64,000 nucleotides of DNA from Zanthoxylum bungeanum (GCA_019454045.1 SKCR01036751.1:124001-188000); one strand, 5' to 3'. Shown: positions 1-11,970, numbered from the stretch's first letter. The notes: generated from the sequence alone by a model not told the origin. Made by a program: numbers and translations.

Positions 1-831
1 ATTACGACGCGACGGAAAATTCGTTAATTTGGAATAAGCGAACCCGAGCCCGAGAGTGATTACGAGCGCATTCGCATTTCGAATTCGAGTACGGCTCGCA
101 AGTCACATCAAGCGTCAAATCGCTAGTCGCATCAATTGTCAAATCACTTGTCACTTTGAGTGATGTGATGTGACATGACATGTTGTCACTTTAATAAAGT
201 GACTTGATGTGAATAGTATAAAGTGATGGGTGAAAATGTGAAAAGCATTGATAATGACTTGTACCTTTTTTTGCTTTTTTCTTTTTCATTTGACTTTTGA
301 AATAAAGTGGTATATGATTTATTATTGTTTATTTACTTGGTAAATAATAATAATATAAATGAAATATATAAAGGCTTTATTTTTCTCTCTCTTGACTAGG
401 TCATTCACGTTTCTTTGATGAACAAAATGGATTCCCTCCATTTTTCTTTCTTTCTCTCACGGCTTGGAGCCATTTCTTCTCATTAATTTTGGTTTGATCA
501 AAAACAAGGAAGAAGACCAAGTGCTAGCACACAAATGGGTTGATACAAAGGTGATAGGGAAGTGAGTTTGTGAGCATGGAAAGCTTGAAGCTTGGAGCTT
601 CAATGGTGGTCTTCCATGGCCGAATTTTAGAGATACATGGAGCATCAAAACCGACCACTCTACTGCCATGGAGAGCCATGGCCGAATCCTTCTTCAAGTG
701 GAGGAGAAATATTTCTTTGATGCATCCAAACCAATCATTGTGAGTATATATTTCCGCCATTATTCCTTGATGTATTCATGCATTTTCTTGCTTGAATTTG
801 TTGATCTTGGGACCTATATTAGAAACCAACA
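1..831 (+). mobile_element. Copia LTR, 3' part (left end outside window)
   Basis: The end of a Ty1/copia LTR, cut by the window edge. It shares with the LTRs ending at 20929 and 28804 the block of CACATCAAGCGTCAAATC-type repeats, the CT-rich and TATA-like stretch near 360-470, and the closing phrase ending in CCAACA at 831. What follows is gypsy integrase sequence and not a primer-binding site, so this is a 3' LTR or a solo LTR. The flanking bases CTTTT (832-836) are the expected target duplication, but the partner copy is outside the window. ORFs inside it are chance. Confidence 0.8.
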
Positions 832-836
832 CTTTT

Positions 837-1400
837 ATGAATTTGATAATTTGCTCTTGATAAATCTCTACTACCGGAATTCTTCCACCCATTTGGTGAA
901 TAAATCTGTAACGACGATGATGAAGGTATGTCTTTTGCTTGATGCGGGATAAATTTTCCCTATCAAATCCATCGCCCATCCCATAAACGGCCACAGCTTA
1001 ACAACATGGACCATTTCGGTCGCTGGTGCTCTTTGAATAGGCCCATGCTTCTGACAAGAAATGCATCCCTTAGCATACAATACACATGATTCTTCCATTT
1101 TTGGCCAATAATATCTGCTCCTTATAATCAACCACCTCATCTTTATTCCGGCCTGGTGAGCCCCACAGACCTATTCGTGTATTTCGACCATAATAGTTTT
1201 GAATTCTGATGGTCCCACACATTTCAACAACAGACCATCTTGGCATTTTTTGTATAACACATCTCCTGATACCACGTAGTTCCAGGCTTTTAGTTTTAGC
1301 CTTCGGTCTTTCCCATCTTCTGGTTGTCTTAGGAACTTTTTGATCTCCTTTCTCCAATCGTCCTCACTTTGAACTCCAGCAGTCATGACGTCCATCATGC
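837..1400 (-). pseudogene. Ty3/gypsy (Tat/Ogre-type) integrase, broken
   Basis: Minus-strand remnant of the integrase that inserts retroelement cDNA. Visible in order: a zinc-binding HHCC-like segment (the YYWP stretch, then C-x2-C followed by QKHG, about 1030-1140), then the start of the catalytic core with GWAMDLIG and VVTDLFTKWVE. The frame changes near 910-960, and the core is cut at 831 by the copia LTR, so the later catalytic acidic residues and the C-terminus are missing from the window. It belongs with the RNase H pieces immediately upstream (higher coordinates). Not functional. Confidence 0.8.
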
Positions 1401-1404
1401 CCTT

Positions 1405-1870
1405 TCACCTCATTAGGGTTGGTTTGACCTCATCCCTTCTATATATGCCATCGATGCTGATCCGTTTATATCTTGAGGCTGCTTGGGCCAAGTCATTGGC
1501 CACTTCATTCTTCGCCCTTGGGATGTGTTCCAGCTCTACGAAGTCAAATTGATCGAGCAGCTTTTTAACTATATCTGACAGTGCCATGACTGATGTGCTC
1601 TGGCACTTAAAGGCTCCAGTCGCCTGTTGGATCATTAGTTACGAATCTCCTTTAATGGACACGTGTGTTACTCGCATATTAAGGAGTATTTCCAACCCAA
1701 ATATCAAGGCCTCTTATTCGACCTGGTTGTTGGTGCAACATTCGTCCAACTTGATTATGAAGAGGAATGGTTCTCCCAACGGACTGACCAAGACTATTCT
1801 CATTCCTGCTCTTTTTGATGGGCTAGATCCATCAAAATACATCGTCCACGGTTTTAAACTACATTGGTCC
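1405..1870 (-). pseudogene. Second (archaeal-type) RNase H of Tat/Ogre gypsy, broken
   Basis: Translation on the minus strand gives the RNase H signatures YFDGSS, an NNQVE-stop-EALIFGLE segment (family normally AEYEAL) and KGDS-stop-LMIQQ (family normally GDSQL), then HIPRAKNEVANDLAQAAS near the end. Two in-frame stops replace the usual Tyr and Gln codons. A second RNase H between the RT-linked RNase H and integrase is the hallmark of the Tat/Ogre lineage of plant Ty3/gypsy elements (family knowledge). The domain lies between the RT/RNase H piece at 1929-2393 and integrase, the expected order. Dead copy. Confidence 0.8.
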
Positions 1871-1928
1871 ATTTCTATTTCCATTTCGTTCAAGGCACTT
1901 AAACACAGGTGATCAGCTAAGAAGTGTG

Positions 1929-2393
1929 TCAGGGCCTATTTTTATGGGGTTCATGTCGTATATCGAATTTCGACAATGACAGAGACCAGAACCCGACTCT
2001 TTGATGCAAAATAGGACGAGAAAATATGTACTTTATTATATTAATTTTTGTAATTAAGTACACAGTATTTGGCCTGAGGTAGGCACGTAATTTATTACAT
2101 ATGAAATACAAAGCCAAACACAACTTCTCCATTAGAGAATAATTACATTCATATTTCAGCAATTGTCTGCTGATATAATAGATGGTTCTTTCGACATTCA
2201 TATTGTCGTCATGTGTGATTATCTCAGCTATGGATTGCTCTTCAGCGGATATGTAAAGCTTCATTGGCCATCCTAGATGGTACCATCACCGGCGGCTATG
2301 ATAAATAACTCTTCAGGCTTTCGAAGGTTTTTTATGTTCTTCGGTCCAGACGAACTCATCCTTATCCTTTAGCCTTAGCAGAGACGAAAAAAT
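1929..2393 (-). pseudogene. Gypsy RT C-terminus and first RNase H, truncated
   Basis: Minus-strand coding relic. It begins with an RT thumb-like segment (LLRLKDKDEFVWTEE, about 2335-2385), breaks frame near 2270, and continues as RNase H with ERTIYYISRQLLKYECNYSLMEKLCLALYF and a region ending GFWSLSLSKFDI. The catalytic palm of RT, including any YxDD box, is absent: coding stops abruptly at about 2393, where an LTR-like block begins, and resumes at 6665 in the protease-RT spacer. About 1 kb of RT is therefore missing, not merely displaced. Confidence 0.8.
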
Positions 2394-2826
2394 TTAGTTT
2401 TTCCTTCACAGTTAGAGATGAATCTTCTTAAGATATAAATACTTGGCCTTCAGCCAGAACTCAAAGTAAAACTACACTATTACAAAACTCTTGTATATAA
2501 GATACATTGTAAATACAAATACAAGGGTCGTGAGGACCCATAACTAAACCCAGGACTCAATGACTCTCTGGACTGCAATTGGGGCGATCCTCTATCTCCA
2601 AAGTCTTCACTGAATTCTTGCTGACTCAGTATGACTGCTACAGACCTGTAAAACTACAAACTGTGGCGGTGTGAGTCATAAGACTCAGTAAATAGCCATG
2701 TAAATATTTATGAAGTCCGAATTAATTATCTATTTCTTAACCATTTCACAAACATGTTACTTTAACTGATCATCAGATGCTACTCTTATTTGCTATTTAC
2801 ATTACTAAACATCTGTAAACTATAAG

Positions 2827-2829
<3 letters not shown>

Positions 2830-2865
<36 letters not shown>
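2830..2865. repeat. (AT)n microsatellite
   Basis: About 18 uninterrupted AT dinucleotides inside the long LTR-like block. Confidence 0.95.
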
Positions 2866-2868
<3 letters not shown>

Positions 2869-3794
2869 GTTCCTATGTCACAAATATATAAGACTCATCA
2901 TGCTTTTACTGCGCTACACTGATTCCTACTTACTTTCTAGACTCTTTACTAATCTGGTATAGATATTCATTATATCTTTCTCTCTTTCACTATCTTGAAA
3001 TATCATCAAATCGGACAATTAAAATCTTGTTTCTGTTAACTATCTAATCCACTATCACTATCCATGGTTACATGCATAAGTTACCATTTCATCATGATCT
3101 AACATCCTCACAGTATGTTCTTTCTAAGTAAGCAAGCAACTCATACAGTCATCCTTGACACACATATATTAAAATAAGATCATGCTACTATGCACTCGTA
3201 CCTTACAAAATGCTAACTCTATATAAATACACTATGCATAAAGTTAACCATATAATCATGAATATGAAATCATATAATCATGCATTATTATTTTACAACT
3301 TGTTCCTTCATTATAAAGATACAATACACGCATACATAAATCATAAACCCATAGATACATTCATACTATCATGCACAAATAGCATCTATATGCATCTCAA
3401 ATGTTAATCAGAATGTACAATTTATATGCATAACTTATAAGCTACTGTGTACTTTAATTATGGCATACTAGTAGAAAATACTTTCTGAAAACTTTTTCGG
3501 AAAACTCTTTTTTGAAAACCCTTCTCTGTAGTTTCCTTTAAAGTCTGTCTTTCTAAATTTTATTTCCTGAAAACCATTCTCTAAAAACACTTTCTGAAAA
3601 CTTTATTTTACTTTTCTTTCTGGAAAAGCTCTTTCTAAAACTGTATCTAAAGACTGAGAACTGCAGTTGAATACTGGGATCTGTATCTAAAACTGAAAAC
3701 TGTATCTCAAAACTGTAAACTGTATCTGAAAACTTTCTCTGAGTTCTTTATCTCTGAAAACTGTTTACTGAAAATCTGAAAACTGAAAACTGAT

Positions 3795-3990
3795 GATACT
3801 CAATGCCCAGGACAACAGCTCAACTGCGGCATTTATGAAAAACCGGTGGTACTCGATGCCCAAGACAATAGCTCAACTGCGGCATCTATGAGGCGGTGGT
3901 GCCCTACGTCCAGGACAACAACTCAACTGGCAACATAGAGCTCTATACTCAGGACAACAGCTCAACTGGCAGTGTAGCCACCACTAGGGA
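3795..3990. repeat. Degenerate tandem repeat, about 40-53 bp unit
   Basis: Four copies of a unit built on CAGGACAACAGCTCAACTG, starting near 3807, 3860, 3910 and 3949. Spacing shortens from 53 to about 40 bp. The matching position of the relative at 42510-42800 carries a different tandem array. It is preceded (3480-3800) by an irregular CTGAAAAC-rich stretch. Confidence 0.8.
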
Positions 3991-5008
3991 CCAGGTACAC
4001 GATCCTAAGCCGCCATCCTGGCCCTACATGTGCACATGTTCTCTGTATCCGTCAATTCCATTTGTATCTCAAGTTACATACTAGGGTGAGGTTTTACCTT
4101 ATGCCCCGAAAACATAAAACCATAAAGCTCATATTTTAAATCTCAAAATTGTATCAAACATTTTCTAAAAACATCACTTTTTAAAAGTCTCAGTTACTTT
4201 TCTTTAAAGACTCTTGAATTTCAAAACCATTCTTGTATTATCATATATGTACATGTATATGTTCATGCATTCCTTTAAACTAATGGTATATGTTTCTATT
4301 CCTTCTACGCTTATTCATCATGCTCAAGCTCAATACATACGCTACTAAAATTACATCAAAACCTATAATATTCATAGACTACTTATTCATTCATTTGCAA
4401 ACTACACTTTACTCATGATCTCTTAATAACAATAACTCAATCATGGCAAATGCAAAATCTTTTATATATATATATACTCTATGCTCACACAAAACTATCT
4501 TGATAGTTATACTTATTTATATACTTTCATGCATATAAATCAACATACTTAAGATCTCATTTACATAAGTTCATATGCATATATACTCAGTTCATTTAAA
4601 CATGCATCGAGATACTTTTACACAAAACACCTACATACCATACACTAGCTTACTTATTTCTCCATGCATACTTACCCGCTTTTGTACTTATATGTTTTAC
4701 TTTTTGACAATTAATCATTCTTAAATGTTGATCTCATTCCCTAGGGTGTGGTTTCTACAACCCCCAAACCCAAGTCTTATTATATTATAATCATAAGCAT
4801 TTTCTCATGTTTCATATATATGCTTATACTTTGTTATTCTTATACTTTCAAGTAAAGCTTACTGATGTCTTTCTACTTATATACATATATCTATATCTCC
4901 TTATCTATATATGCTCACGCTTATCTTTTGCTCATACACATGCTTATAATTGTTTGTTTTTATCTATATGTGTATATAAATACACCTGCCTCTTTCTCCT
5001 ACATTCAT

Positions 5009-5011
<3 letters not shown>

Positions 5012-5075
<64 letters not shown>
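5012..5075. repeat. (AT)n microsatellite, 64 bp
   Basis: An uninterrupted AT dinucleotide run within the long LTR-like block. The Tyr-Ile repeat ORFs that cross it are artefacts. Confidence 0.95.
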
Positions 5076-5077
<2 letters not shown>

Positions 5078-6223
5078 AGTTTCATGCATATAACTATATA
5101 CAACTTTACTATATTAGTAATTTCGAACTACATTAAATCTCTAAAGTATTCGTAGCATGAGTTATTTACCTGATTTTGCCGACACTCCTTACTTCGATCC
5201 GATCTGTCAAAATAAGTAACAAAACACGGTCAGAACCGCTATTTACGGAATTTTCAATTCATCAATACTAAACTTCCAGACTTCCCCGGAATACACGAAT
5301 CCTCTCTGATTCTACCGTTCAAAATTCATTACTCCAATATATGCTTATATACTATTCTAAACTAGCTAGATAGCTTACACTCTCATTTTACGCGTTTGCG
5401 GCAAATCTCACAGAAAAGTTTCCGCAAACGCTACGGAAGGGTCTCGAACTCTCCGAACTTATTCAGAACTATCTAATTATCTTCGTACTATCATAATTAG
5501 GTCATATTCATTATCACGGTCGTTAGACCATAGCCGCGCGAGAAATTCTGTTTTACCGAAAACTCACTAATTCTACCCGATCGATTTAATCTATTCCATT
5601 TCTACCGGGATTCTACCACATTCATTATTTTAACACAAAATATCACATCCAATCCATTATATAAGAATTCGCTAAACTACGGAACTACTGGAAGCTTCCG
5701 AATATAAATCGATACACTTTAAAATAATAAATTTTGAACGGAGAGTCGTACCAAAATTCCGATGCCATATTCGAACTCCCAATGGCCATACGAACGCGCT
5801 GGTGTCATCGAAATTCTAATCGGAGCTACTGTTCATCATGGTTCACTATTCATCTGACGCTTCTTTCCTCTTTTTGCATGCAATCGGTCGCTATTCTATA
5901 AAATCGACTCTGCACACTCGTAGTACTCATCGAGGGCTTCGATTTGGTAGGTGGCTCGGGCCGTGAAACGAACCGACGAGCCAGGATCGGGAAACCCATT
6001 GCTGCGACCGATTCTCCCTCTCTGTGCCGCCGTTTGCCATCGTCTGCACGATCGCCAGCCACCGCGAGATGCACCGTGGCCGGACGATCACTATGGCGCC
6101 ATCGCACGCCGCCGCCTGCCACCAGAGGGCCACCCACGAGCCTATCTCTCTTTCTCTCTCCTAGACGTGATTTCCCCTTATTTTTCTCTCTTTTTTCTTT
6201 CTGTATTAGCCTAATAATAACAC

Positions 6224-6260
<37 letters not shown>
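6224..6260. repeat. (TAA)n microsatellite
   Basis: About 12 TAA units inside the LTR-like block, next to a CT-rich stretch at 6145-6205. Confidence 0.95.
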
Positions 6261-6262
<2 letters not shown>

Positions 6263-6664
6263 AAATAAAAATATCACAAATCCTGAAATTATAAAAATGC
6301 CTCCACTTCTAAGGGTAATTCAGAAATCACTAACTTTGAAGCTCTTCTGACGCGATTTTCGAAATGCGTTCAACATGAAAGTTGTCTGTCTCGGAAAAAC
6401 AAGTCTGATGGTTCAAGAACCAACTTGATCGGAGTTCGTTTGATAATTTCATGACCAAAACTGTAAAATTTATGCGTATAATAAATATCGCGTAATTGAT
6501 TCCTTGAAACGACGCATCTTCTGATGCCACAACTCATCAATTTTTATTATTCCAACCCATAAGACATTATTTGCACTCTTATTCTTCATCTTCATCCTAT
6601 TCCCGAGACTATAATGTCAGTCCGAGAATCTTCTAGAACAGACCCGAAAATCTGGGATGTTATA

Positions 6665-7462
6665 ATTTTCCCGTTCCATTACATAGGCCATTACGCTGGC
6701 CCTGGTGGCCGCAAGCGCGACTTGTTATTTAGTTTGTTTGTTCTTCTTCATTTGAATTGCTAGTTTCACGGACATGCATTGGGCCCCCGAAGGCCACTAC
6801 AGTTGGCCTCGTTTGAGCGAACAAGTCATTTAGTAGATCTGTGGGGTACGGCTCGTCATTTTGGGACACTATAGTCGAATTTCCTACTTTATTCAGCAAC
6901 CTAGTTGGCCCGTAATTTCCTTCATATATGAAGTATTCGGCAGAATTTATCTCTGCTGCGGAGGGCTTGTTATCGGCGTATACTATTTCTACTTCATCTT
7001 TCTGATTCCAAAAAATGAGACATTGATGAAGGGATGAAAGAATGCATCGGCTGCACTGGAACCAGTCTCATCCCAAAAGCATGTTATACGTGGTTGGTCC
7101 GTCTAAAATGAAAAACACTATTGTCTTTGTAGTGCTTCCTACCTGTAAATCTAGTGGGACGACCCATTTGGCTGTCGTTGCCCCTCCATTGAAACTTATA
7201 AGCACCACCTCCGTAGGATGAGATCGTCCTCTAATTTTGCTAATCACCCCAGCATCCTAACCGGGATTGCATTGATGGCTGCTCCATTGTCGATCAATAC
7301 CTTGGTGATGGGTATTCTGTTTGCCTTTGCTTTCATATACAACGGTCGCAGGTGCTTTGTCATTCGATGTGGTGGTTTTGGAAACATCACTTTCCCTGAC
7401 ATTCCTACCTCTATCGTTTGTTCACCGCTGGCGTTCGTCTCAGGTGACTCTTCCTCCTCGTT
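6665..7462 (-). pseudogene. Gypsy aspartic protease and protease-RT spacer, broken
   Basis: Minus-strand part of the Tat/Ogre-type polyprotein. The protease active site is visible as VLIDNGAAINAIPV; the DNG codons lie at 7283-7291 (DNGAA in place of the more common DTGA/DSGA is usual for plant gypsy). Upstream in the gene lies gag (7463-8716). Downstream is a low-complexity spacer (residues like TSNSNEEEQTN) that ends in a stop near 6720, shortly before the inserted LTR-like block. The plus-strand 188-codon ORF at 7218-7784 is the antisense shadow of this gene. Confidence 0.75.
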
Positions 7463-8716
7463 CTATCCAAAAGGTGGCAATGTGTTCGGCGCTCCACGGG
7501 AGACATTATTGATGAACATCCTCCATTTTTCCGCCTTGGTCATGACCCGTTTTACTTTTGGCATTCCGTATAGGATGAGGGATGGAGATCGCCCCAAGTT
7601 CTCTCCTAATGTCCCGACTGCAGGATTTCCGGCTTCATATAATTCTCTGAGAAGCCAATTTTGTGATCTCCTTCGTGCTTCGGTCCTGATATCTATTTCT
7701 TCCTCTACATCAGTCAGTTCCTCATCCGAGGCCTCTCTATCTGTTATCGCGAGTGCTGTGAATTCTATCTCATCACCACTGTAGACATCTTCGTTATTCC
7801 TAAAGCTCTCATTGTTGTCCCTATTGAACTTTTCGGACAACAAGTAATGATTAGCCACAACCAGAGGCATACTACCAAACTGAATAACAATGAGGGGTCC
7901 CTCATCGTCTGTCTCCTCCTATTTTCGCCGGTCAAATTTGGTACGCTCTTTACGGCTCCCATCTATCTCTTTCATGTCACTACTTTCCTTACTGCTCACA
8001 TCCGACTTCTCCTTTGTATGGGCACTATGGCCTGTGGTGACTTTTGATTCACCTTGCTAGAGCATCATACGGCCATAGTTTCTTTGGTGTTGTCTCAATT
8101 GTGTCCTTAACATTTCATCCACATGAGGGTAGTTCTTCCTGGCAGTTGGCAAGAGTATGGCTGATAGTACGAATGCCATATATTGAGCCGATGAATTTTT
8201 GGCCTAAACGTCCTTATATTTTGGACGAAGTTTGAATGTTCACCATAAAACCTTGGTGCAAATGTTCTTGGTTTCCATGCTACTGGCTCTTTCTTCACTG
8301 GCTTTTCATAGGTATCTTCCAGTTCTTTCATCCACTCTATACTATTTTTGCACCGTGCAAATAAATTTCACGGATTTCTCCTTCATTTCAAGAGCGCTTG
8401 GACGATTACCATCCTGATCTTCATCTAGGACTAGTTTGAATTTTGGCAAGTTCATTCTGGTGAGGTCTTAGATGATTATATTTAATTCGATCAGCTTTGG
8501 AAAAAGGTTGTCATCCACTGCCATCTTTTTTCGAACGTTATTCGTCCAGACTCTATGACATCCTGCAAAATATTATGTTCAACAACATCCTGGATGAACT
8601 CGCCGAACAAAGCACGAACCACGTCAGGGCTGAACTCTTGCATAGTTTCATATCGGCTAGCTTCCGCGAGACCCTCGAAATGGCCTACTACAGTTGGAAC
8701 ATGGGGCTGGTTTGTT
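7463..8716 (-). pseudogene. Gypsy (Tat/Ogre-type) gag, main part, broken
   Basis: Capsid-type gag relic in at least three frames on the minus strand. The N-terminal part (8491-8716) includes QPHVPTVVGHFEGLAEASRY; the middle (8107-8331) includes KELEDTYEKPVKKEPVAW; the end (7463-7870) carries an acidic stretch (DREASDEELTDVEEEID). Stops and frameshifts separate them. The first 19 codons lie at 28805-28863, separated by the copia insertion at 8722-28804, and the reading frame is kept across the insertion point. No zinc knuckle was recognised. Confidence 0.75.
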
Positions 8717-8721
8717 TGCTC
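8717..8721. repeat. Target-site duplication TGCTC of the outer copia, left copy
   Basis: TGCTC at 8717-8721 is repeated exactly at 28805-28809, directly outside the terminal TG and CA of the outer copia. The duplicated site lies inside the gypsy gag gene. Confidence 0.95.
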
Positions 8722-10489
8722 TGTTGGATAATTATGACCCATAGCGTCACTATTTGTACAGATCATGGTGTTGTTGTACAAATTAACTATGTGACAAAGG
8801 AGATTTCTCTCTTATCATTTGTGATTAGATCACCTAGATGTATAAATGATAGAAGGTCCTTATGATTAGTTCCTGGATTGAGATGATATGAGACAGTATC
8901 AATCCACGAAGGTATAATCATTAAATATTCCTAGTCAGAGTATTATCGAGATTGGACATCGATAAATGCGTAAAAGACTAGTATTACACTTGTGCGCGTT
9001 GTGAGGACACAATAGCATAGTTCTCATATATTTGGGTATTGGATACTCATGCAAATGTAATAGGAGATTGTGCTTTACCGATGGTATGGAAAACAGCTTC
9101 GCTCTGGATAGACCCCTTCAGAATTCCATTGGTAGTATGACTATGTGCTATGAAAGTCCGAAATCAGGGTAGGTGTATTTGGTCTTAACCTGAGACTTAC
9201 ACCGCTAGTACTTGCGACAATCAATATGTTTTAGTTTTGGTCGTCTAGGGCTTTAATCGGTTCTGTGTACGCCTCTGCTGGGTATATTGAGAATCATAGT
9301 GTATTGGGTGTGATGTCAAGATGGAAGTATCACTCCAGTCATAGTGGAGATGATGTCACGTAAGATACGGTACTAGTACTCTTATATGCTGCAGTTATCG
9401 GGATATTATGACTAGGTCATGTATATCCGATTATAGAGATTAGTTACCAGACATCCGACATGTGCTTCGTACGGGGCAGACAGAATTCCAGCCCCAAGCC
9501 TAGCACGTGACATCCGATGTTGGATCGACATACACGATACTACGTATATTACTCCTGATATAGATCGCGTATTCCTATAAGCATGTTTATGGAGAATTGG
9601 GTAGGCATGGCGCTTTTCTATAAGGCAACCTCGTCTTGTAAATCGGTAAAATGTAGTACTAGGTACGTACGTATTCGGATAGTCCGATAACCGTATTTAC
9701 TGTCAACATATCCGGGGATCTCATGGGTCGCTTCATGAAGATTCACCGATGATGTATGACTCGCACTTTATTAATCTGGGATTAATTAGATGAGAGAGAA
9801 AATTAATCTTTGATTAATTACGGAGATATTTTATCTGGGATAAAATATTATTTAAAGAGAGAGAACGATTAATTTGGAATTAATTGATAAATTAATATAT
9901 TCGATATATTAAATGAAATTGGATTTCGATGCGGAATTGAAATTAGATTTTAATTCTGGCGAACGAATTAATTTAGAATTAATTCGTTAGCGATGTGAAT
10001 AGTAATTATGCTAGGCATGATTATTTAATTAAATTAGATTTAATTACGTCATGATGGAAATTCGTTAATTTGAAATTAGCGAACCCGAGCCCGTGAGTGT
10101 TTGCGAGCGCATTCGCATTTCAAATTCGAGTGCGGCATGCAAATCACATCAAGCGTCAAATCGCTAGTCAAATCTAGCGTCTCATCACATCACACATCAT
10201 TCAAGTGATGGATGTCTTGTCACTTTGAGTGATTGACAACCAGTCATTATTCATGAGTGATGTGACTTGATGTAAGTGGTTGAAAAGTATCATTTGTTTT
10301 TTGGCTCCAAAATTTTGGTTGACCTTTTGAAAGGCAAATACAAAATTTCGGTATATGATATTATTAGGTTTTGGAAACCTACTACAAGTGATCTATCTCT
10401 CTCTCTCTTCTCTTGATGAATTCGGCCAAAGGCCTAGTTCATTCTCTCTCATTTTTCTTCACTAAAACAGTGAATAATAAGGATGAAGA
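8722..10489 (+). repeat. Outer copia 5' LTR, first 1,768 bp
   Basis: Matches the 3' LTR at 26742-28804 from the opening TGTTGG onward. It is interrupted after 10489 by the inner copia and resumes at 20639. It contains the palindrome series at about 9770-10085 (for example TTAATC-TGG-GATTAA within 9770-9786). The CT-rich and TATA-like area around 10330-10450 probably belongs to the promoter/R region, by analogy only. Confidence 0.92.
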
Positions 10490-11546
10490 TGTTGGACAAT
10501 TATGACCCATAGCGTCACTATTTGTACAGATCATTGTGTTGTTGTACAAATTAACTATGTGGCAAAGGAAATTGCACTCTTATCATTTGTGATTAGATCA
10601 CCTAGATGTATAAATGATGAGAGGTCCTTATGATTTGTTCCTTGATTGAGAATGATATGAGACAGTATCAATCAACGAAGGATAAATCATTAAATATCCC
10701 TAGTCAGAGTATTATCGAGACTGGATATCGATAAATATGTAAAAGACTAGTATCGTACTTGTGCGCGTTGTGAGGGCACAACAGCGTAGTTCTCATATAC
10801 TTAAGTATTGGATACTTATGCAAGTGCAGTAGGAGGTTGTGTTTCACCGACGGTACGGGAAACAGCTTCGCTCTGGATAGACCCCCTCGGAATCCCATTG
10901 GTAGTTTGACTATGTGTCTATGGGAGTCCGACATCAGGGTAGGTGTATTTGGTCTTAACCTGAGACTTGCACCGCTAATGCTTACGACAATCAATATACT
11001 TTGGTTGAGGTCGTCTAGGGCTTTAACCGGTTCTGTGTACGCCGATACTAGGTATATTGAGAATCGTAGAGTATTGGGTGTGATGTCAAGACGGAAGTAT
11101 CACTCCAGTCATAGTGGAGATGATGTCACGTAGGATACGGTATTAGTACTCTTAATTGTTGCGCGGCCATCGGGATATTATGACTAGGTCATGTATATCT
11201 GATTATAGAGACTAGTTACCAGACATCCGACATGTGCTTCGTACGGGCAGACACAACTCCAGCCTCAGGCCTAGCACGTGACAGTCCGATACTGGATCGA
11301 AATACGCAATACTGCGGTATACTACGCTTGATATAGATCTTAAATATTCTTAATGAATATGACCGGAGAATTGGATAGACTTGGTGCTTTGCTAGAAGTC
11401 GACCTTGTCTCGTAAATCGGTAGAACGTAGTACTTGGTACGTACGCGATTCGGATACTCCGACGACCGCATTTACTGCCAACTTATCCGGGGATCTCATG
11501 GGTCGCTTCCGATAATCCACCGATGGTGCATAACTCGCACTCTTAA

Positions 11547-11843
11547 ATAATCTGGGATTATATAGAAGAGAGAGAAAATTAATCTAGGATTAATTACGGA
11601 GATATTTTATCTAGGATAAAATATCGTCTAGAGAGAGATAATGATTAATTTGGAATTAATCGGTAAATTAATATATTTGATATATTAAACGAAATTGGAT
11701 TTCGACGAGGAATTGAAATTGGATTTTAATACGGTGAAACGAATTAATTTAGAATTAATTCGTTAGCGACGTGAATAGTGAATTCGCTGGGCATAATCAT
11801 TTAATTACGACGCAACGGATAAATCGTTAATTTGGAATTAACG
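11547..11843. repeat. Array of nine TNG-centred palindromes in the LTR
   Basis: Nine inverted repeats, each with a 3-base centre: 11547-11561 (arms 6, TGG), 11577-11595 (8, TAG), 11601-11625 (11, TAG), 11643-11661 (8, TGG), 11668-11688 (9, TTG), 11690-11704 (6, TGG), 11712-11730 (8 with one mismatch, TGG), 11738-11764 (12, TAG), 11825-11843 (8, TGG). The same series is present in the other LTRs of this family. Function unknown. Confidence 0.93.
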
Positions 11844-11970
11844 AACCCGAGCCTGAATGTGATTGCGAGCGTATTCGTATTTCGAATTCGAGTACGGTAC
11901 GCAAGTCACATCAAGCGTCAAATCATTCATCACTACAAGCGTCAAATCAATAGTCACTTTGAGTGATGCA

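Larger units (their letters stand above)
2394..6664 (-). mobile_element. Long solo-LTR-like block, relative of 40319-44283, one end lost
   Basis: Reverse-complement relative of the intact solo LTR at 40319-44283. Both share the terminal TRTAACATCCCAGATTTTCGG phrase (here at 6644-6664, with TA instead of TG at the very end), the following stretch with the GCATCAGAAGATG phrase, a central motif around TGTGCACATG, and a segment reading GAGTCTTATGACTCAC. Homology continues to about 2430 and then fades, and the expected terminal TGTAACATCCCGCC is not present, so the 3' end of the LTR is missing. It sits inside the gypsy between protease and RT. No coding sequence is seen. The TG...CA-type end and its long, non-coding nature suggest a chromovirus (Tekay/Del-like) LTR, which is inference. 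Confidence 0.7.

Noticed and set aside
4807..5155. Two plus-strand ORFs of about 100 codons with Tyr-Ile repeats
   Set aside because: They are the translation of a 64-bp AT dinucleotide run inside a non-coding LTR.
7218..7784. 188-codon plus-strand ORF, Ser/Phe-rich
   Set aside because: It is antisense to the gypsy gag/protease, whose DNGAA active site and acidic gag segment read on the minus strand.
10837..11133. 98-codon ORF, found again at 18862-19158
   Set aside because: Both copies lie in the two LTRs of one element, so duplication explains the conservation; there is no domain signal, and homologous LTRs break the frame.
11547..11843. CRISPR-like or terminator array
   Set aside because: The arms differ in sequence, there are no equal spacers, and the context is a plant LTR; the units are independent palindromes.
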